Below the pieces are notes generated by a model. That model was not told the DNA's origin. It saw only the letters and a program-made list of their open reading frames with translations, and made no database searches. A stretch of DNA of 64,000 nt from Catenulispora sp. EB89 (GTDB taxonomy: Bacteria; Actinomycetota; Actinomycetes; Streptomycetales; Catenulisporaceae), in contig NZ_JBGCCU010000003.1 of NCBI RefSeq assembly GCF_041261445.1, positions 310,001-374,000 on the forward strand, written 5' to 3'. The position numbers were made by a program, and so were the translations under genes. This document shows, piece by piece, positions 9,424 to 18,287 of this stretch (position 1 is its first letter; each line of letters starts with the position of its first letter).

Positions 9424-9762
9424 TCAGGGCTTGGTCAGTTTGATGGCGACCCTGGCCACGACGCGGCCGATGCGGTCGGAGAGCGACTGCGGTTCGGGCG
9501 GCGTGTCAGTGTCCTGAAAGGTTTGTACGGCCTGTTCAGCGGCCGCTGCGGCGGTCGCGGCCCGCACTCGGATGACGTAGCGCGCGCCGAGGCGTTTTAG
9601 GGCCTTGTGACCCTCCTCGATCCCCGCGGTCTGGTCTGGCGGGTAGGGCCCGGTCTGGCCCGTCGACCCACCGTCGCGGCCGAAGCCGTGGAGGTAAATG
9701 CCGTCCCCGTTGTCGTTCACGATGGTGGAACGGCCGACACCCGGGCAGCGTTCCGCCGACAT
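9424..9762 (-). CDS. Small hypothetical protein (112 aa)
   Basis: No family is recognised. The protein is polar with an Ala-rich helix at about residues 69-78 and no signal peptide or membrane span. It is divergent from the NmrA-like gene with a 67-bp gap, and the upstream ribosome-binding sequence is weak (GGCGG). The protein-like composition and the conventional arrangement around it favour a real gene, but this is uncertain. Confidence 0.5.
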   Translation of the reverse strand: MSAERCPGVGRSTIVNDNGDGIYLHGFGRDGGSTGQTGPYPPDQTAGIEEGHKALKRLGARYVIRVRAATAAAAAEQAVQTFQDTDTPPEPQSLSDRIGRVVARVAIKLTKP

Positions 9763-9829
9763 AGACCGCCGACTTCTTGATACTCAGTAGCCTGAAATCT
9801 TCGAGAAGATCAACTGGGAGGCGGAAGCG

Positions 9830-10687
9830 ATGAGCGCTCTGACTGTGGTCACCGGGGCGACGGGCAACGTCGGCGGGTCTTTGGTGTCGGCCCTGGTCGC
9901 CAGGAACATGCCGGTGCGGGCCGTGGTCCGTGCCGAGGCGGACGCGGCGCGGCTCGCCGGCGACGGCGTCCAGACCGCGGTCGCCGACCTCGACGACCTC
10001 GCGACGATGGCGTCCGCCCTGGCCGGCGCGGAGGCGCTGTTCCTGCTGCCCGGCTACGCCGACATGCCGGGGCTGTACGCGGCGGCGCGTGACGCCGGGA
10101 TCGGTCACGTCGTGCAGTTGTCGGGGGTGTCGGCCGGGAGCGGCGACATGACCAACGCCGTCACCGAGTACATGGTGCGCAGCGAGCAGGCCGCGGCGGA
10201 GTCGAAGCTGCCGTACACCGTGGTGCGGCCCTCGGCGTTCATGACCAACGCGCTGCGGTGGGCCGGTCAGGTGCGCGACGGCGACACCGTGACGCTGCCG
10301 TTCCCGAACGTGGCCACCGCCTGCCTGCACCCGGCGGACCTGGCCGCCGTGATCGCCGCGGTGTTCGCCGATCCGGACCGGTACGCCGGCGAAGTGCTGC
10401 TGCCCACCGGCCCCGAGGCGCTGCTCCCCCGCGAGCAGGTCGCGATCGTCGCCGAGGTCCTGGGACGGACGCTGGACTTCGTGGGACTCACCGACGAGCA
10501 GGCACGCGAATCCATGACCGCCGACGGGACGCCGCAGCGGTACATCGACGCCTTCCTGGACTTCTACGCCGACGGGAAGCTGGACGAGTCGCCGGTGCGC
10601 AGCACGGTCGCCGACGTCACGGGTACCGCGCCGAGGACGTTCGCGGCCTGGGCCGCCGACCACGCCTCCGCCTTCACGCGCAGCTGA
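9830..10687 (+). CDS. NmrA-like NAD(P)-binding oxidoreductase
   Basis: This 285-residue protein has a Rossmann fold starting with VVTGATGNVG, the NmrA/atypical-SDR dinucleotide motif. An AVADLDD acidic strand end, a LSGVS strand and a VVRPSAFMTN segment follow as in NmrA-like quinone oxidoreductases and redox sensors. The classical YxxxK dyad is not clear, so it may be a sensor or an atypical reductase. GGGAGGCGG precedes ATG 9830. It stands alone, divergent from a small hypothetical gene. Confidence 0.88.
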   Translation: MSALTVVTGATGNVGGSLVSALVARNMPVRAVVRAEADAARLAGDGVQTAVADLDDLATMASALAGAEALFLLPGYADMPGLYAAARDAGIGHVVQLSGVSAGSGDMTNAVTEYMVRSEQAAAESKLPYTVVRPSAFMTNALRWAGQVRDGDTVTLPFPNVATACLHPADLAAVIAAVFADPDRYAGEVLLPTGPEALLPREQVAIVAEVLGRTLDFVGLTDEQARESMTADGTPQRYIDAFLDFYADGKLDESPVRSTVADVTGTAPRTFAAWAADHASAFTRS

Positions 10688-10806
10688 CGACCTCGTCGTT
10701 GTAGCGCGGCCGTGACCAAGCTGTCGCCGCCCCGGGCCATCAGATCGCTGAGATCGGGGTGTTCGGGGGGCGTCAGCTTTACGGGAACGGGAAGTGGGGG
10801 TGCGGC

Positions 10807-12657
10807 ATGTCCGATCACTGGCAGCCGGACGAGCACGACGGGTACGACGGATACGACGGATACGACGACCACAGCGCGTACGACCAGCATCACGAGCACC
10901 ACAAGCACCACGAGTACGGCGAGAACGAGGTACACCAAGGACGCCGGGCACCTGAACCGGGGCATGGCCGGCGCCGGCAGAGCCGCCCCCGTTCCGGCAA
11001 GGAACGTCCACCCGCGGGGGTGATCGCCGGCCGGGCGCTGGCCTGCACGCTCAGCGCGGCCGTCGTCGTCGCGACCGGCTCGGTCTGGTATGTCAACAGC
11101 AGCCTGAACGACAAGCTCCACACGTCCGACGCGACCAACGCGGCCAAGCCCGGCGAGGGCGGCTACGTCCCCAAACACCTCGGCAACGACATCAACCTGC
11201 TGCTCATCGGCCTGGACTCGCGCAAGGACATGAACGGCAACGACCTGCCGACCTCCCTGGTCGAGGACGAGCTGCACGCCGGGTCCTCGGAGAAGGGCGG
11301 CTACAACACGAACGTCCTGATCTTCATGCACATCCCGGCCAACGGCGGCAAGGTCACGGCGTACTCGATCCCGCGCGACAGCGACGTCGACCGGCCGGGA
11401 GGTTCGTCCACGGTGTCGTTGGTGCCGAGCTTCCCGGACGACGGCAAGGGCAAGATCAAGGAGGCCTACGGCGACGCCAAGTCCTACGCCGAGACCAAGC
11501 TGGTCGCGGCCGGGAACAAGAACAAGGCCGACGTGGAGGCGAAGAGCCGGGAAGTCGGGCGGGAGGCGACGATCGCCGCCGTGCAGAAGCTGACCGGCCA
11601 GCACGTCGACCACCTCGCCGAGGTGAACCTGCTGGGCTTCTACGACATCGTGAAGGCGATCGGGAACATCCAGGTCTGCCTGAAGGCCCCGGCCTACGAC
11701 CCGATCGAGGACGGCGCCGGCACCGGCCTGAATCTGCACGCCGGCATCTCCACGCTCGACGCGGCGACCGCGCTGCAGTTCGTGCGCCAGCGGTTCCACC
11801 TGCTCAACGGCGACCTGGACCGCACGCACCGGCAACAGGCGTTCCTGTCCTCGGTGATGTCCAAGCTGCGCAGCGAGGGCCTGTTCGGGGACCTGGGCAA
11901 GATGGACTCGCTGATGAAGGTCGTCGCGAACGACATCGTCATCGACAAGAACGACAACTGGAACGTCCTCGACTTCGCCGCCAGCGCGTCCAACCTGACC
12001 GGCGGCAACGCCGAGTTCATCACGCTGCCGACCGGCGCGCCGATCACGGTCAAGGGCGAGGACGCGGTGACGGTCGATCCGGCCGCGATCAAGCAGGAGT
12101 TCACCTCGACCTTCGACAACGACGCGGCGGTCGCGCCGCCGCCGACCACCGCGTCGTCGGGCTCGTCGGCGCCGACGACCCCGACGTCCGCCTCGGCCCC
12201 GACGACCCCGGCGCCGCCGAAGGACGCCATCACCGTGCTGAACGGGACCCCCAGCAACGGCCTGGCGTTGAAGGTGTCCTCGTTCATCATGGACAAGACC
12301 GGGGTCCCGGTCACCAAGACCGGCAACCACGACAACGTCCGGCGCAGCGTCATCCAGTACGGCAGCGGCGCGAAGGACGAGGCACAGAAGATCGCCACCG
12401 CGATGGCCGCCGGGACGGTGCCGGTCGCCAGCAGTTCGCTGCCGGCGAACGGCATCACCGTCGTCGTGGGCAGCGACTTCAAGCAGTCCACGCTCAGCGC
12501 GAGCACGCCGACCGGCAGCTCCTCAACCGGTTCCACCGGCGGTTCGACAGGCACTCCGACGAGCGGCTCCACCAGTGCGAGCACGTCGGGCGGCGGGCTC
12601 GACAGCGGCCCGCCGGTCGACGCCAACTCTCAGAACGGCATCCCCTGCGTGTACTGA
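10807..12657 (+). CDS. LCP (LytR-CpsA-Psr) family cell-wall ligase with LytR_C domain
   Basis: The 616-residue membrane protein probably transfers undecaprenyl-linked glycopolymer onto peptidoglycan. The order is: Asp/Tyr/His-rich cytoplasmic tail (1-70), one membrane span (71-93), LCP catalytic domain (about 125-350), Ser/Thr/Pro spacer, and LytR_C domain (about 476-560, beginning ITVLNGT). Conserved LCP residues are visible: D137 and R139 in GLDSR, R190-D191 in IPRDSD, and R327 in VRQR, with DRTHRQQ downstream. ATG 10807 lies after a G-rich stretch. Its last 28 bp overlap the convergent GH20 gene. The histidine-rich tail (HHEHHKHHE) is unusual and might bind metal. Confidence 0.92.
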   Translation: MSDHWQPDEHDGYDGYDGYDDHSAYDQHHEHHKHHEYGENEVHQGRRAPEPGHGRRRQSRPRSGKERPPAGVIAGRALACTLSAAVVVATGSVWYVNSSLNDKLHTSDATNAAKPGEGGYVPKHLGNDINLLLIGLDSRKDMNGNDLPTSLVEDELHAGSSEKGGYNTNVLIFMHIPANGGKVTAYSIPRDSDVDRPGGSSTVSLVPSFPDDGKGKIKEAYGDAKSYAETKLVAAGNKNKADVEAKSREVGREATIAAVQKLTGQHVDHLAEVNLLGFYDIVKAIGNIQVCLKAPAYDPIEDGAGTGLNLHAGISTLDAATALQFVRQRFHLLNGDLDRTHRQQAFLSSVMSKLRSEGLFGDLGKMDSLMKVVANDIVIDKNDNWNVLDFAASASNLTGGNAEFITLPTGAPITVKGEDAVTVDPAAIKQEFTSTFDNDAAVAPPPTTASSGSSAPTTPTSASAPTTPAPPKDAITVLNGTPSNGLALKVSSFIMDKTGVPVTKTGNHDNVRRSVIQYGSGAKDEAQKIATAMAAGTVPVASSSLPANGITVVVGSDFKQSTLSASTPTGSSSTGSTGGSTGTPTSGSTSASTSGGGLDSGPPVDANSQNGIPCVY

Positions 12658-14198
12658 GCGCCTTCCCAGCCGGCCGGACGAGCGGCTGGCAACGCCCCGA
12701 GCGCTGCCAGCCGTTCCAGGTGGGGCTGGAGCCGCCGGGCGAAGTCCGCCGGATCACGGCGTTCGTCGCTCCACGCCCCTTCGGCCAACGCGCACAGCCG
12801 CGGGTACAGCAGATGCCTGACGACCTCGGTCGTCGGTGCGGACTCCGTCCACAGCTGGGCCTGGGTGCCCAGCACGCCGGGCCCGCCGGAGCCGTCGTCC
12901 AGGGCGGCGGCTCCGACCGCGGTCAGGCCGGTCGGCAGCGGGTCGAAGGAGTAGGCGTCGGCCAGGGTCAGGACGCGGTCGTCCGCCGAGGGCGGCTCGT
13001 CGGGGTGGCCGGTCTGGCGGTAGTCCAGGTAGGTCTGCTCGTGCGGGGCCATGATCACCTGGTGGCCGCGGGCGATCGCCTCGGCGGCGTGCTCCGGTTT
13101 CAGCCAGGCGGTCGCGACCACGCCGAGGTCGAGGTTGTCGACGCCGACGCCGTCGTTCCAGCACACGGCGCGGCGGCCGTGCTCGGCCAGGAAGGTGTGC
13201 ATCTGGCTGAGGAACCAGCCGAGCAGGCCGGAGACGTCCGGCAGGCCGAGGCTGGCGGCCCGGCCGCGCGCGTCGGGGTTCTCCTGCCACTGCCCGGTAC
13301 GGCACTCGTCGCCGCCGATGTGGACGGCGCGGGACGGGAAGAGCGTCATCACGTCGGAGAGCACGTGGCGGCAGAAGTCGAGGGCTTCGTCGTGGACGGC
13401 GAGGATGTCCTCGCTGATGCCCCAGGACGTCCACACCGGGAGCCGGACGTCCGGGTGGTTGCCGAGCGCCGGGTAGGCGGCGATCGCGGCGCGGGTGTGG
13501 CTGGGCATGCCGATCTCGGGGACGATCGTCACGCCGCGGGCGGCGGCGTGCTCGACGAGCGCCGCGAGTTCGCGGCGCGTGTAGTGGCCGGAATGTGGGA
13601 CGCCGTCGAAGACGGTGGATCCGGCGCGGCCGACCATCGACTCGGCGCGGGTCGAGCCGATCTCGGTGAGCAGCGGCAGGCCGTCGATCTCGATGCGCCA
13701 GCCCTGGTCGTCGGTGAGGTGGAGATGCAGGACGTTGAGTTTGTGCAGCGCGATCTCGTCGACGAAGCGGTGCAGGAAGTCGACGGGCATGAAGTGGCGG
13801 GCCACGTCGAGCATGACGCCGCGCCAGGGGAGGCGGGGCGCGTCGCGGATGTGGCAGGCGGGCCAGCGCTGGGGCGCCGCGGACGCGGTCGCGGTCATCA
13901 CGGGAAGCAGTTGTCGCAAGGTCTGCACGCCGTTGAAGAGCCCTGCTTCGCCGGCCGCCGCAAGCCGCACGCGGTCCGGGTCGATGCGCAGGTCGTAGCC
14001 CTGCGGGTGGTCGTGGGCGCCGGGGTCGAGGCGGAGTTCGACGGCCGGGCCCTGTTCGGTGCGCGGGCGGTCGCCGAGGTAGGAGGCCAGCAGGTCCGCG
14101 GCGCGTTCGGCACCGGGATCGGCGGCCAGGTTCAGAGCGGGTCCCAGGACGAACTCGCCGGAGTGCGGGGTGTACTCGGCGGGACGGGGGATTATCAC
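12630..14198 (-). CDS. GH20 beta-N-acetylhexosaminidase
   Basis: The 522-residue enzyme removes terminal GlcNAc from chitooligosaccharides. It has the N-terminal GH20b alpha/beta domain (about 1-130) and the catalytic barrel with the Asp-Glu pair D297-E298 in HIGGDEC; barrel motifs HLHLTDDQGWR and PEIGMPSHT are also present. No signal peptide is seen, so it probably acts in the cytoplasm on imported disaccharide. Start is GTG 14198 after AAAGG. It follows the sugar ABC permeases by 65 bp on the same strand, which fits chitobiose uptake coupled to intracellular cleavage. Its 3' end overlaps the convergent LCP gene. Confidence 0.95.
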   Translation of the reverse strand: MIIPRPAEYTPHSGEFVLGPALNLAADPGAERAADLLASYLGDRPRTEQGPAVELRLDPGAHDHPQGYDLRIDPDRVRLAAAGEAGLFNGVQTLRQLLPVMTATASAAPQRWPACHIRDAPRLPWRGVMLDVARHFMPVDFLHRFVDEIALHKLNVLHLHLTDDQGWRIEIDGLPLLTEIGSTRAESMVGRAGSTVFDGVPHSGHYTRRELAALVEHAAARGVTIVPEIGMPSHTRAAIAAYPALGNHPDVRLPVWTSWGISEDILAVHDEALDFCRHVLSDVMTLFPSRAVHIGGDECRTGQWQENPDARGRAASLGLPDVSGLLGWFLSQMHTFLAEHGRRAVCWNDGVGVDNLDLGVVATAWLKPEHAAEAIARGHQVIMAPHEQTYLDYRQTGHPDEPPSADDRVLTLADAYSFDPLPTGLTAVGAAALDDGSGGPGVLGTQAQLWTESAPTTEVVRHLLYPRLCALAEGAWSDERRDPADFARRLQPHLERLAALGALPAARPAGWEGAQYTQGMPF

Positions 14199-14263
14199 GA
14201 AAAGCCTTTCAGTTCGGCCCGGATCGGCATGGATCGGCCCGGTTAAGTACGGCTCAGTCCGAC

Positions 14264-15094
14264 TCAGCCCTTGACGGCGCCGGCGGTCATGCCGGCGGTG
14301 AGCCGGGTCTGCGCGATCAGGAAGAAGACGACGGCGGGGACGGCGAACAGCGTCGAGCCGGCGATGAGGCCCGCGTAGTCGGTGCCGGTGTTGGTGGAGA
14401 AGGTGGCCAGCCAGACCGGAAGCGTGTAGTGGGCGTCGTCCTTCATCATCACGTAGGCGTAGATGTAGTCGTTCCAGGCCGTGATGAAGGCGAAGATCGA
14501 GGTGGCGATGATGCCGGGGGCCAGCAGCGGGAGCATGACGTGCCGGATGACCTGGCCGGGGCTGGCGCCGTCGAGCTTGGCGGCCTCCTCCAGCTCGACC
14601 GGGATGCCCTGCGCGAAGCCGCGCAGGATCCAGATGGTGAGCGGGACGACGAACGCGGTGTAGGTCAGGCCGAGGGACAGCAGGTTGTTGAGCAGGTGCA
14701 GGTTCTTCATCGTCAGGAACATCGGGATCACCAGCGCGGGGGCCGGGATCATCTGGATGCCGAAGATCGTGACGAGCAGCGCGCGGCGGCCCACGAAGCG
14801 GAAGCGGGCCAGCGCCAGGGCGGCCAGGAAGCCGACGACGGTCGCGACGACCACCACGGACAGCGTGACGATGAGGCTGTTGACGACGTAGGAGCCGAAG
14901 TGCGGCTTGCCGACGGCGTCGGCGAAGTTGGCCAGGGTCAGCGGGAACGGGAGGAACTTGGGGGTGGAGGTAAGGATGTCGTGCTGCGGCTTGAAGGCGG
15001 TGTTGACCATCCAGTAGAGCGGGAAGGCCCAGACCAGGACGAAGGCCCAGCCCGCGACGTTCAGCAGGACCCTGTTACGCGGCGATGCTCTCAT
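14264..15094 (-). CDS. Sugar ABC transporter permease, MalG-type (DasC-like)
   Basis: The 276-residue inner-membrane protein has six predicted spans and the cytoplasmic EAA loop (EEAAKLDGASPGQVIRHVML) that docks the ATPase, typical of CUT1 carbohydrate importers. It pairs with the permease just upstream and the lipoprotein at 16761-18110. No ATP-binding protein is encoded in the operon, as in Streptomyces systems that share the MsiK ATPase. Start ATG 15094 uses a GGGAG within a duplicated 14-bp unit. Chitobiose as substrate is inferred from the neighbouring GH20 gene. Confidence 0.93.
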   Translation of the reverse strand: MRASPRNRVLLNVAGWAFVLVWAFPLYWMVNTAFKPQHDILTSTPKFLPFPLTLANFADAVGKPHFGSYVVNSLIVTLSVVVVATVVGFLAALALARFRFVGRRALLVTIFGIQMIPAPALVIPMFLTMKNLHLLNNLLSLGLTYTAFVVPLTIWILRGFAQGIPVELEEAAKLDGASPGQVIRHVMLPLLAPGIIATSIFAFITAWNDYIYAYVMMKDDAHYTLPVWLATFSTNTGTDYAGLIAGSTLFAVPAVVFFLIAQTRLTAGMTAGAVKG

Positions 15095-15118
15095 GACTGC
15101 TCCCTCATGACTGCTCCC
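15091..15118 (-). repeat. 14-bp tandem duplication carrying Shine-Dalgarno and start codon
   Basis: TCATGACTGCTCCC occurs twice head-to-tail at 15091-15104 and 15105-15118. Read on the minus strand each copy supplies GGGAGCAGTCATG, so the second permease has two consecutive SD-plus-ATG units; the upstream one opens only a five-codon frame. Confidence 0.9.
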
Positions 15119-16111
15119 TCACGATTCCTCCCCGGACAGGACCAGGCGCCGGACCCACCAGCCGACCAGCACGGCCAGCAGCACCACCGAGAAGACGGCG
15201 ATGGCCGCGCCCTGTCCGTAGGACTGGGAGGCGAACGCCTTGGTGAACGACCAGATCGCGATGGTGGTGGTGGCGCCGTCGGGGCCGCCCTTGGTGAGGA
15301 TCCAGATCTGGTTGAAGACGTTGAAGTCCCAGATCACCGACAGCACGGTGACCAACAGGAGCACCGGCCGCAGGAACGGCAGCGTGACGGTGCGCAGCCG
15401 CCGCACGTACCCGGCGCCGTCGATCGCGGCGGCCTCGTAGTAGTCGCCGGGGATCTGGCTCAGGCCGGCATAGAGGGTCAGCGCGACGAAGGGCACGGAG
15501 ATCCAGACCACGAGCAGCCACACCACGACGAAGCCGGAGGTGGTACCGGCGAGGAAGTCGTGCTGCCGCAGGTCGCCGAAGACGTGCAGCTGGGTCAGCA
15601 GCCAGTTGACGACACCATAGGTGGGCTGGAAGAGCCACTGCCAGACGAGCGTCGAAGCGACCGTCGGCATGGCCCAGGCGCCGAGCAGCGCGAGCATCAT
15701 CGCCACCCGCAGCCGCCGCCCGACCGCGACCAGCATGAGCGCCGCCCCGAAGCCGATGACGACGGTCCCGGCGACGAGCGTCGCGGCAAAGACGACGGTC
15801 CGCACGAGGACGGGAACGAGCTGCGAGTCGTGCAGGATCGCGGTGTAGTTGGCGCCGCCGACGGAGGTGGCCCGCCCGGTGATCAGGGTACGAAGGCCGA
15901 AGCCCTGAGTGGAGATGACACCGAGCCGCACGAGCGGATACCCGACAACCGCGCCGAGCAGCACGAGGGCAGGCACGAGCAGCACGTAGGGCTGGAGCTG
16001 ACGGCGACGACGCGGACGGGGCGCCGCCCCCGAGCCCGGGTCGGCAGGGGCGGCGGGCCTGCTCGGCGGCGCGCCCCGGCGCCGGAGCGCGGGGGTGGGC
16101 GGGGCGTTCAC
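15119..16111 (-). CDS. Sugar ABC transporter permease, MalF-type (DasB-like)
   Basis: The 330-residue CUT1-family permease has an Arg/Pro-rich cytoplasmic N-terminus (1-40), six predicted membrane spans and an EAA motif (EAAAIDGAGYVRRLRTVTL) near residue 225. GTG 16111 overlaps the stop of the preceding Ala/Pro-rich frame by 4 bp (GTGA), with AAAGGA upstream. It forms the transmembrane pore together with the permease downstream. Confidence 0.93.
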   Translation of the reverse strand: MNAPPTPALRRRGAPPSRPAAPADPGSGAAPRPRRRRQLQPYVLLVPALVLLGAVVGYPLVRLGVISTQGFGLRTLITGRATSVGGANYTAILHDSQLVPVLVRTVVFAATLVAGTVVIGFGAALMLVAVGRRLRVAMMLALLGAWAMPTVASTLVWQWLFQPTYGVVNWLLTQLHVFGDLRQHDFLAGTTSGFVVVWLLVVWISVPFVALTLYAGLSQIPGDYYEAAAIDGAGYVRRLRTVTLPFLRPVLLLVTVLSVIWDFNVFNQIWILTKGGPDGATTTIAIWSFTKAFASQSYGQGAAIAVFSVVLLAVLVGWWVRRLVLSGEES

Positions 16112-16764
16112 GGGTGGGTTCCTTTGCGACGGTCGGGCGGGAGTGGCAGCGCAACAAACCGAGCCAGTCCGGCAAGCTCGGCCAATTCAGATGGCGCGAC
16201 CGATTCGGTAGGTGCGGCGGCTGCGGGCGGCGCGGTTGCTGCGAGCGCGGTCCGCATTGCGGGTTCGGCCAGCGCAACCGGTGCATCTTGCTCGGGCGGC
16301 ACCGTGGCAGGCGCGATATGTGCGATCGGCGATGCCAGCGCGGTCTGCAATTCGGGCGCGGCAGGCGCAGGCTGAACTGCCGGCCAAGCCTGCTCAAACA
16401 GCACTGCCGGCGCGACCCACATTGCCGGCGCGGCAGGCGCCGGCAGCGCTGCCGGTACGGTGACCGGCGCAGACTGCACTGCCAGCCAAGCCTGCTCAAG
16501 CGGCACTGCCGGCGCGACCCACATTGCGGGCGCGGCAGGCGCGACTGGCTTGGCGATCCTGCCTAGCGCGAGCGGCGCGGCCGGTGCGAGCGGCGCGGCC
16601 TGCGCGAGCACAGTCGGCGCAAGCGGCGCGGCCGGTGCAAGCGGCGCGGCCTGCGCGAGCACAGTCGGCGCAAGCGGCGCGGCCGGTGCAAGCAAAGTCG
16701 GCGCGAGCGGCGCGGCCGGTACGTCGTACCCGGCCGGCGCCCCCGCAGCGGTGCGCAGCCTCAT
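16108..16764 (-). CDS. Repetitive Ala/Pro-rich 218-aa frame nested in the sugar ABC operon
   Basis: No family is recognised. The frame starts at an ATG overlapping the binding-protein stop (ATGA, 16761-16764) and ends in a TGA overlapping the permease start (GTGA, 16108-16111), so it exactly fills the gap with translational coupling at both ends. The product is mostly Ala, Pro, Leu and Val. It contains 17-residue repeats such as PLAPAAPLAPTVLAQAA and a pair of roughly 34-residue units with the shared core APAAPAMWVAPAV and a following EQAW. The DNA has a 51-bp period. It could be a real low-complexity linker protein or an expanded repeat kept in frame to preserve coupling. Related operons I know have no gene here. 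Confidence 0.5.
   Translation of the reverse strand: MRLRTAAGAPAGYDVPAAPLAPTLLAPAAPLAPTVLAQAAPLAPAAPLAPTVLAQAAPLAPAAPLALGRIAKPVAPAAPAMWVAPAVPLEQAWLAVQSAPVTVPAALPAPAAPAMWVAPAVLFEQAWPAVQPAPAAPELQTALASPIAHIAPATVPPEQDAPVALAEPAMRTALAATAPPAAAAPTESVAPSELAELAGLARFVALPLPPDRRKGTHP
16383..16700. repeat. Tandem repeats with 51-bp (and 102-bp) period
   Basis: A block containing TGCGCGAGCACAGTCGGCGC recurs at 16601 and 16652 (period 51). Two copies starting GCCAAGCCTGCTCAA at 16383 and 16485 lie 102 bp apart, twice the same period. Because 51 is 17 codons, copy-number change would keep the surrounding frame open. Confidence 0.85.
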
Positions 16765-18110
16765 TGCGCGGGCGCGTTCAGCGCCTGGCTGAGGTGCGCG
16801 TCCAGGGTCTTGGCGGCGTCCGCCGGTGATTTGCGGCCGGTGGCGATGTCGGCGAAGAAGTCGTTGATGGACTTGTCCGACTCCACCGTGGCCCAGCCGG
16901 CCACCGCTGGGGTTGCCACCGAGGTCTTGGCTGCCGTGAAGAAGGCTTTTGAGGTGTCCGGCAGGGTGTTGATGGTCTGGTCGATCACCTCGGTGGAGGC
17001 GGGGATCCAGTGGTCGATGCCGACGATGGCCGAGGCCTGCACGCTCGGGTCCGTCGCGGCCTTCAGGTACGCCAGGGCCAGGGCCTGGTTCTTGCTCTTG
17101 GCCGCGATCGCGAGGTCGGAGCCGCCGAGGAAGACCGGTTGGGTCTTGCCGTCGGTGGCGCTGGGGAAGGGGAAGGTGCCGATGTCGTTCTGCAGGGACG
17201 GGTCGACCTTCAGGACCCGGTTGATGGTCGAGTTCAGGATGGTCGCGGTCTTGCCCTGCGCGAACAGGGTGTTGAAGTCCGGCGCGGTGGTGTCCACGTC
17301 CTGGGAGGCCGTTGAGGAGTACTTGCCGACGAAGCTCTTCCAGGCCGCCAGGCCCTGCTGCGCTTGCGGCGACTCCAGGGCGCCGGACCATTTGCCGCCG
17401 GATTCCGTGGCGAGTTGGCCGCCGGCGTCCCAGACGAACTGGAGCGCGCCGTACCAGTAGCGGCCGGGGAAGTAGAACGCTGAGAAGTCCGGGGCCGGGT
17501 TCTTCGCTTTGATGGCGTCCAGGTCCGAGGTCAGCTGCGTGAAGGTGGTCGGGGCTGTGGTGATGCCTGCCGCGGCCCAGATCTTCTTGTTGTAGATCAC
17601 CGCGCGGTTGCCCGCGAACAGCGGTGCGCCGTAGCTCTTGCCGTCGACGGTCGCGGGGCCCTCCAGGCCGGGCAGCCAGTGCTGGCCGTTCTGCAGCTGC
17701 GGGAGTGCGGAGGTGATGTCGGTGAGGCCGGAGCTCGCCGCGAACAGTGGGACGTCGGTGTTGCCGATCTCGATCACGTCCGGAGGGTTGTCCTGGGCGA
17801 GTGCGGTGGCGATCTTGGTGTTGATGCCGTCCCACTGCTGGATCTCGACCTTCACCTGGGCGCCGGTGGCGGCGGTGAACTTGTCGTCGATCGCCTTCTG
17901 GGCCTCGGTGGACAGGTCGCCGTCCATGTACCAGACGGTCAGGGTCTTGCCGGTGCCGGATCCGGGGCCGGCCACCGCGGCCGGCTGCGCGCCGCCGGTC
18001 GAGGACGTGCCGCTGCCGGAGGCGGAGCTGGAGCAGGCCGTGGCGCCGAGCGCCAGCAGCGGGACGAGAACAGTGCCTGCGGCCTGGGCGGCCGAGATGC
18101 GTATGCGCAT
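16761..18110 (-). CDS. Sugar ABC transporter substrate-binding lipoprotein (DasA-like)
   Basis: The 449-residue extracellular solute-binding protein (family 1) has a signal peptide with lipid-attachment cysteine in GATACSSS at about residue 25, a Ser/Gly linker, then the two-lobed binding fold (LTVWYMDGD at its start; YNKKIWAAAGI; QGKTATILN). It is first in an operon with the two permeases and GH20, so it probably captures chitobiose or a related oligosaccharide. ATG 18110 is preceded by GAGAGG. A TTGACA-type promoter lies upstream on the minus strand. Confidence 0.93.
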   Translation of the reverse strand: MRIRISAAQAAGTVLVPLLALGATACSSSASGSGTSSTGGAQPAAVAGPGSGTGKTLTVWYMDGDLSTEAQKAIDDKFTAATGAQVKVEIQQWDGINTKIATALAQDNPPDVIEIGNTDVPLFAASSGLTDITSALPQLQNGQHWLPGLEGPATVDGKSYGAPLFAGNRAVIYNKKIWAAAGITTAPTTFTQLTSDLDAIKAKNPAPDFSAFYFPGRYWYGALQFVWDAGGQLATESGGKWSGALESPQAQQGLAAWKSFVGKYSSTASQDVDTTAPDFNTLFAQGKTATILNSTINRVLKVDPSLQNDIGTFPFPSATDGKTQPVFLGGSDLAIAAKSKNQALALAYLKAATDPSVQASAIVGIDHWIPASTEVIDQTINTLPDTSKAFFTAAKTSVATPAVAGWATVESDKSINDFFADIATGRKSPADAAKTLDAHLSQALNAPAQ

Positions 18111-18164
18111 GGTGATCCTCTCACCTTCGAGCTCTGTCGGATGGAGATGAGCGAGGTGCGACGG

Positions 18165-18194
18165 ATGCTTGCACTTTCCCATTGGTAATGTCAA
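18165..18194 (-). promoter_or_regulatory. Promoter of the sugar ABC operon
   Basis: On the minus strand TTGACA (18194-18189) is followed after 18 bp by AAGCAT (18170-18165), about 55 bp before the binding-protein start. The -35 is a consensus match; the -10 is moderate. Confidence 0.5.
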
Positions 18195-18287
18195 CGGTTC
18201 GGTCGTGACGCGGTCCAGCGGGTGGAGCAACTGACCGAAGGTCGTCTGTGACCACAAGAAATGGCCATATCGGGCACAGCGGAACGA

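Noticed and set aside
16383-16700. Tandem repeats considered as a CRISPR array
   Set aside because: The period is 51 bp with no conserved repeat/variable spacer alternation and no cas genes nearby; it is codon-phased low-complexity DNA.
16460-16792. Plus-strand Gly/Ala/Ser-rich frame through the 51-bp repeats
   Set aside because: It has no ribosome-binding site and crosses into the binding-protein gene; the minus-strand frame has coupling overlaps at both ends.
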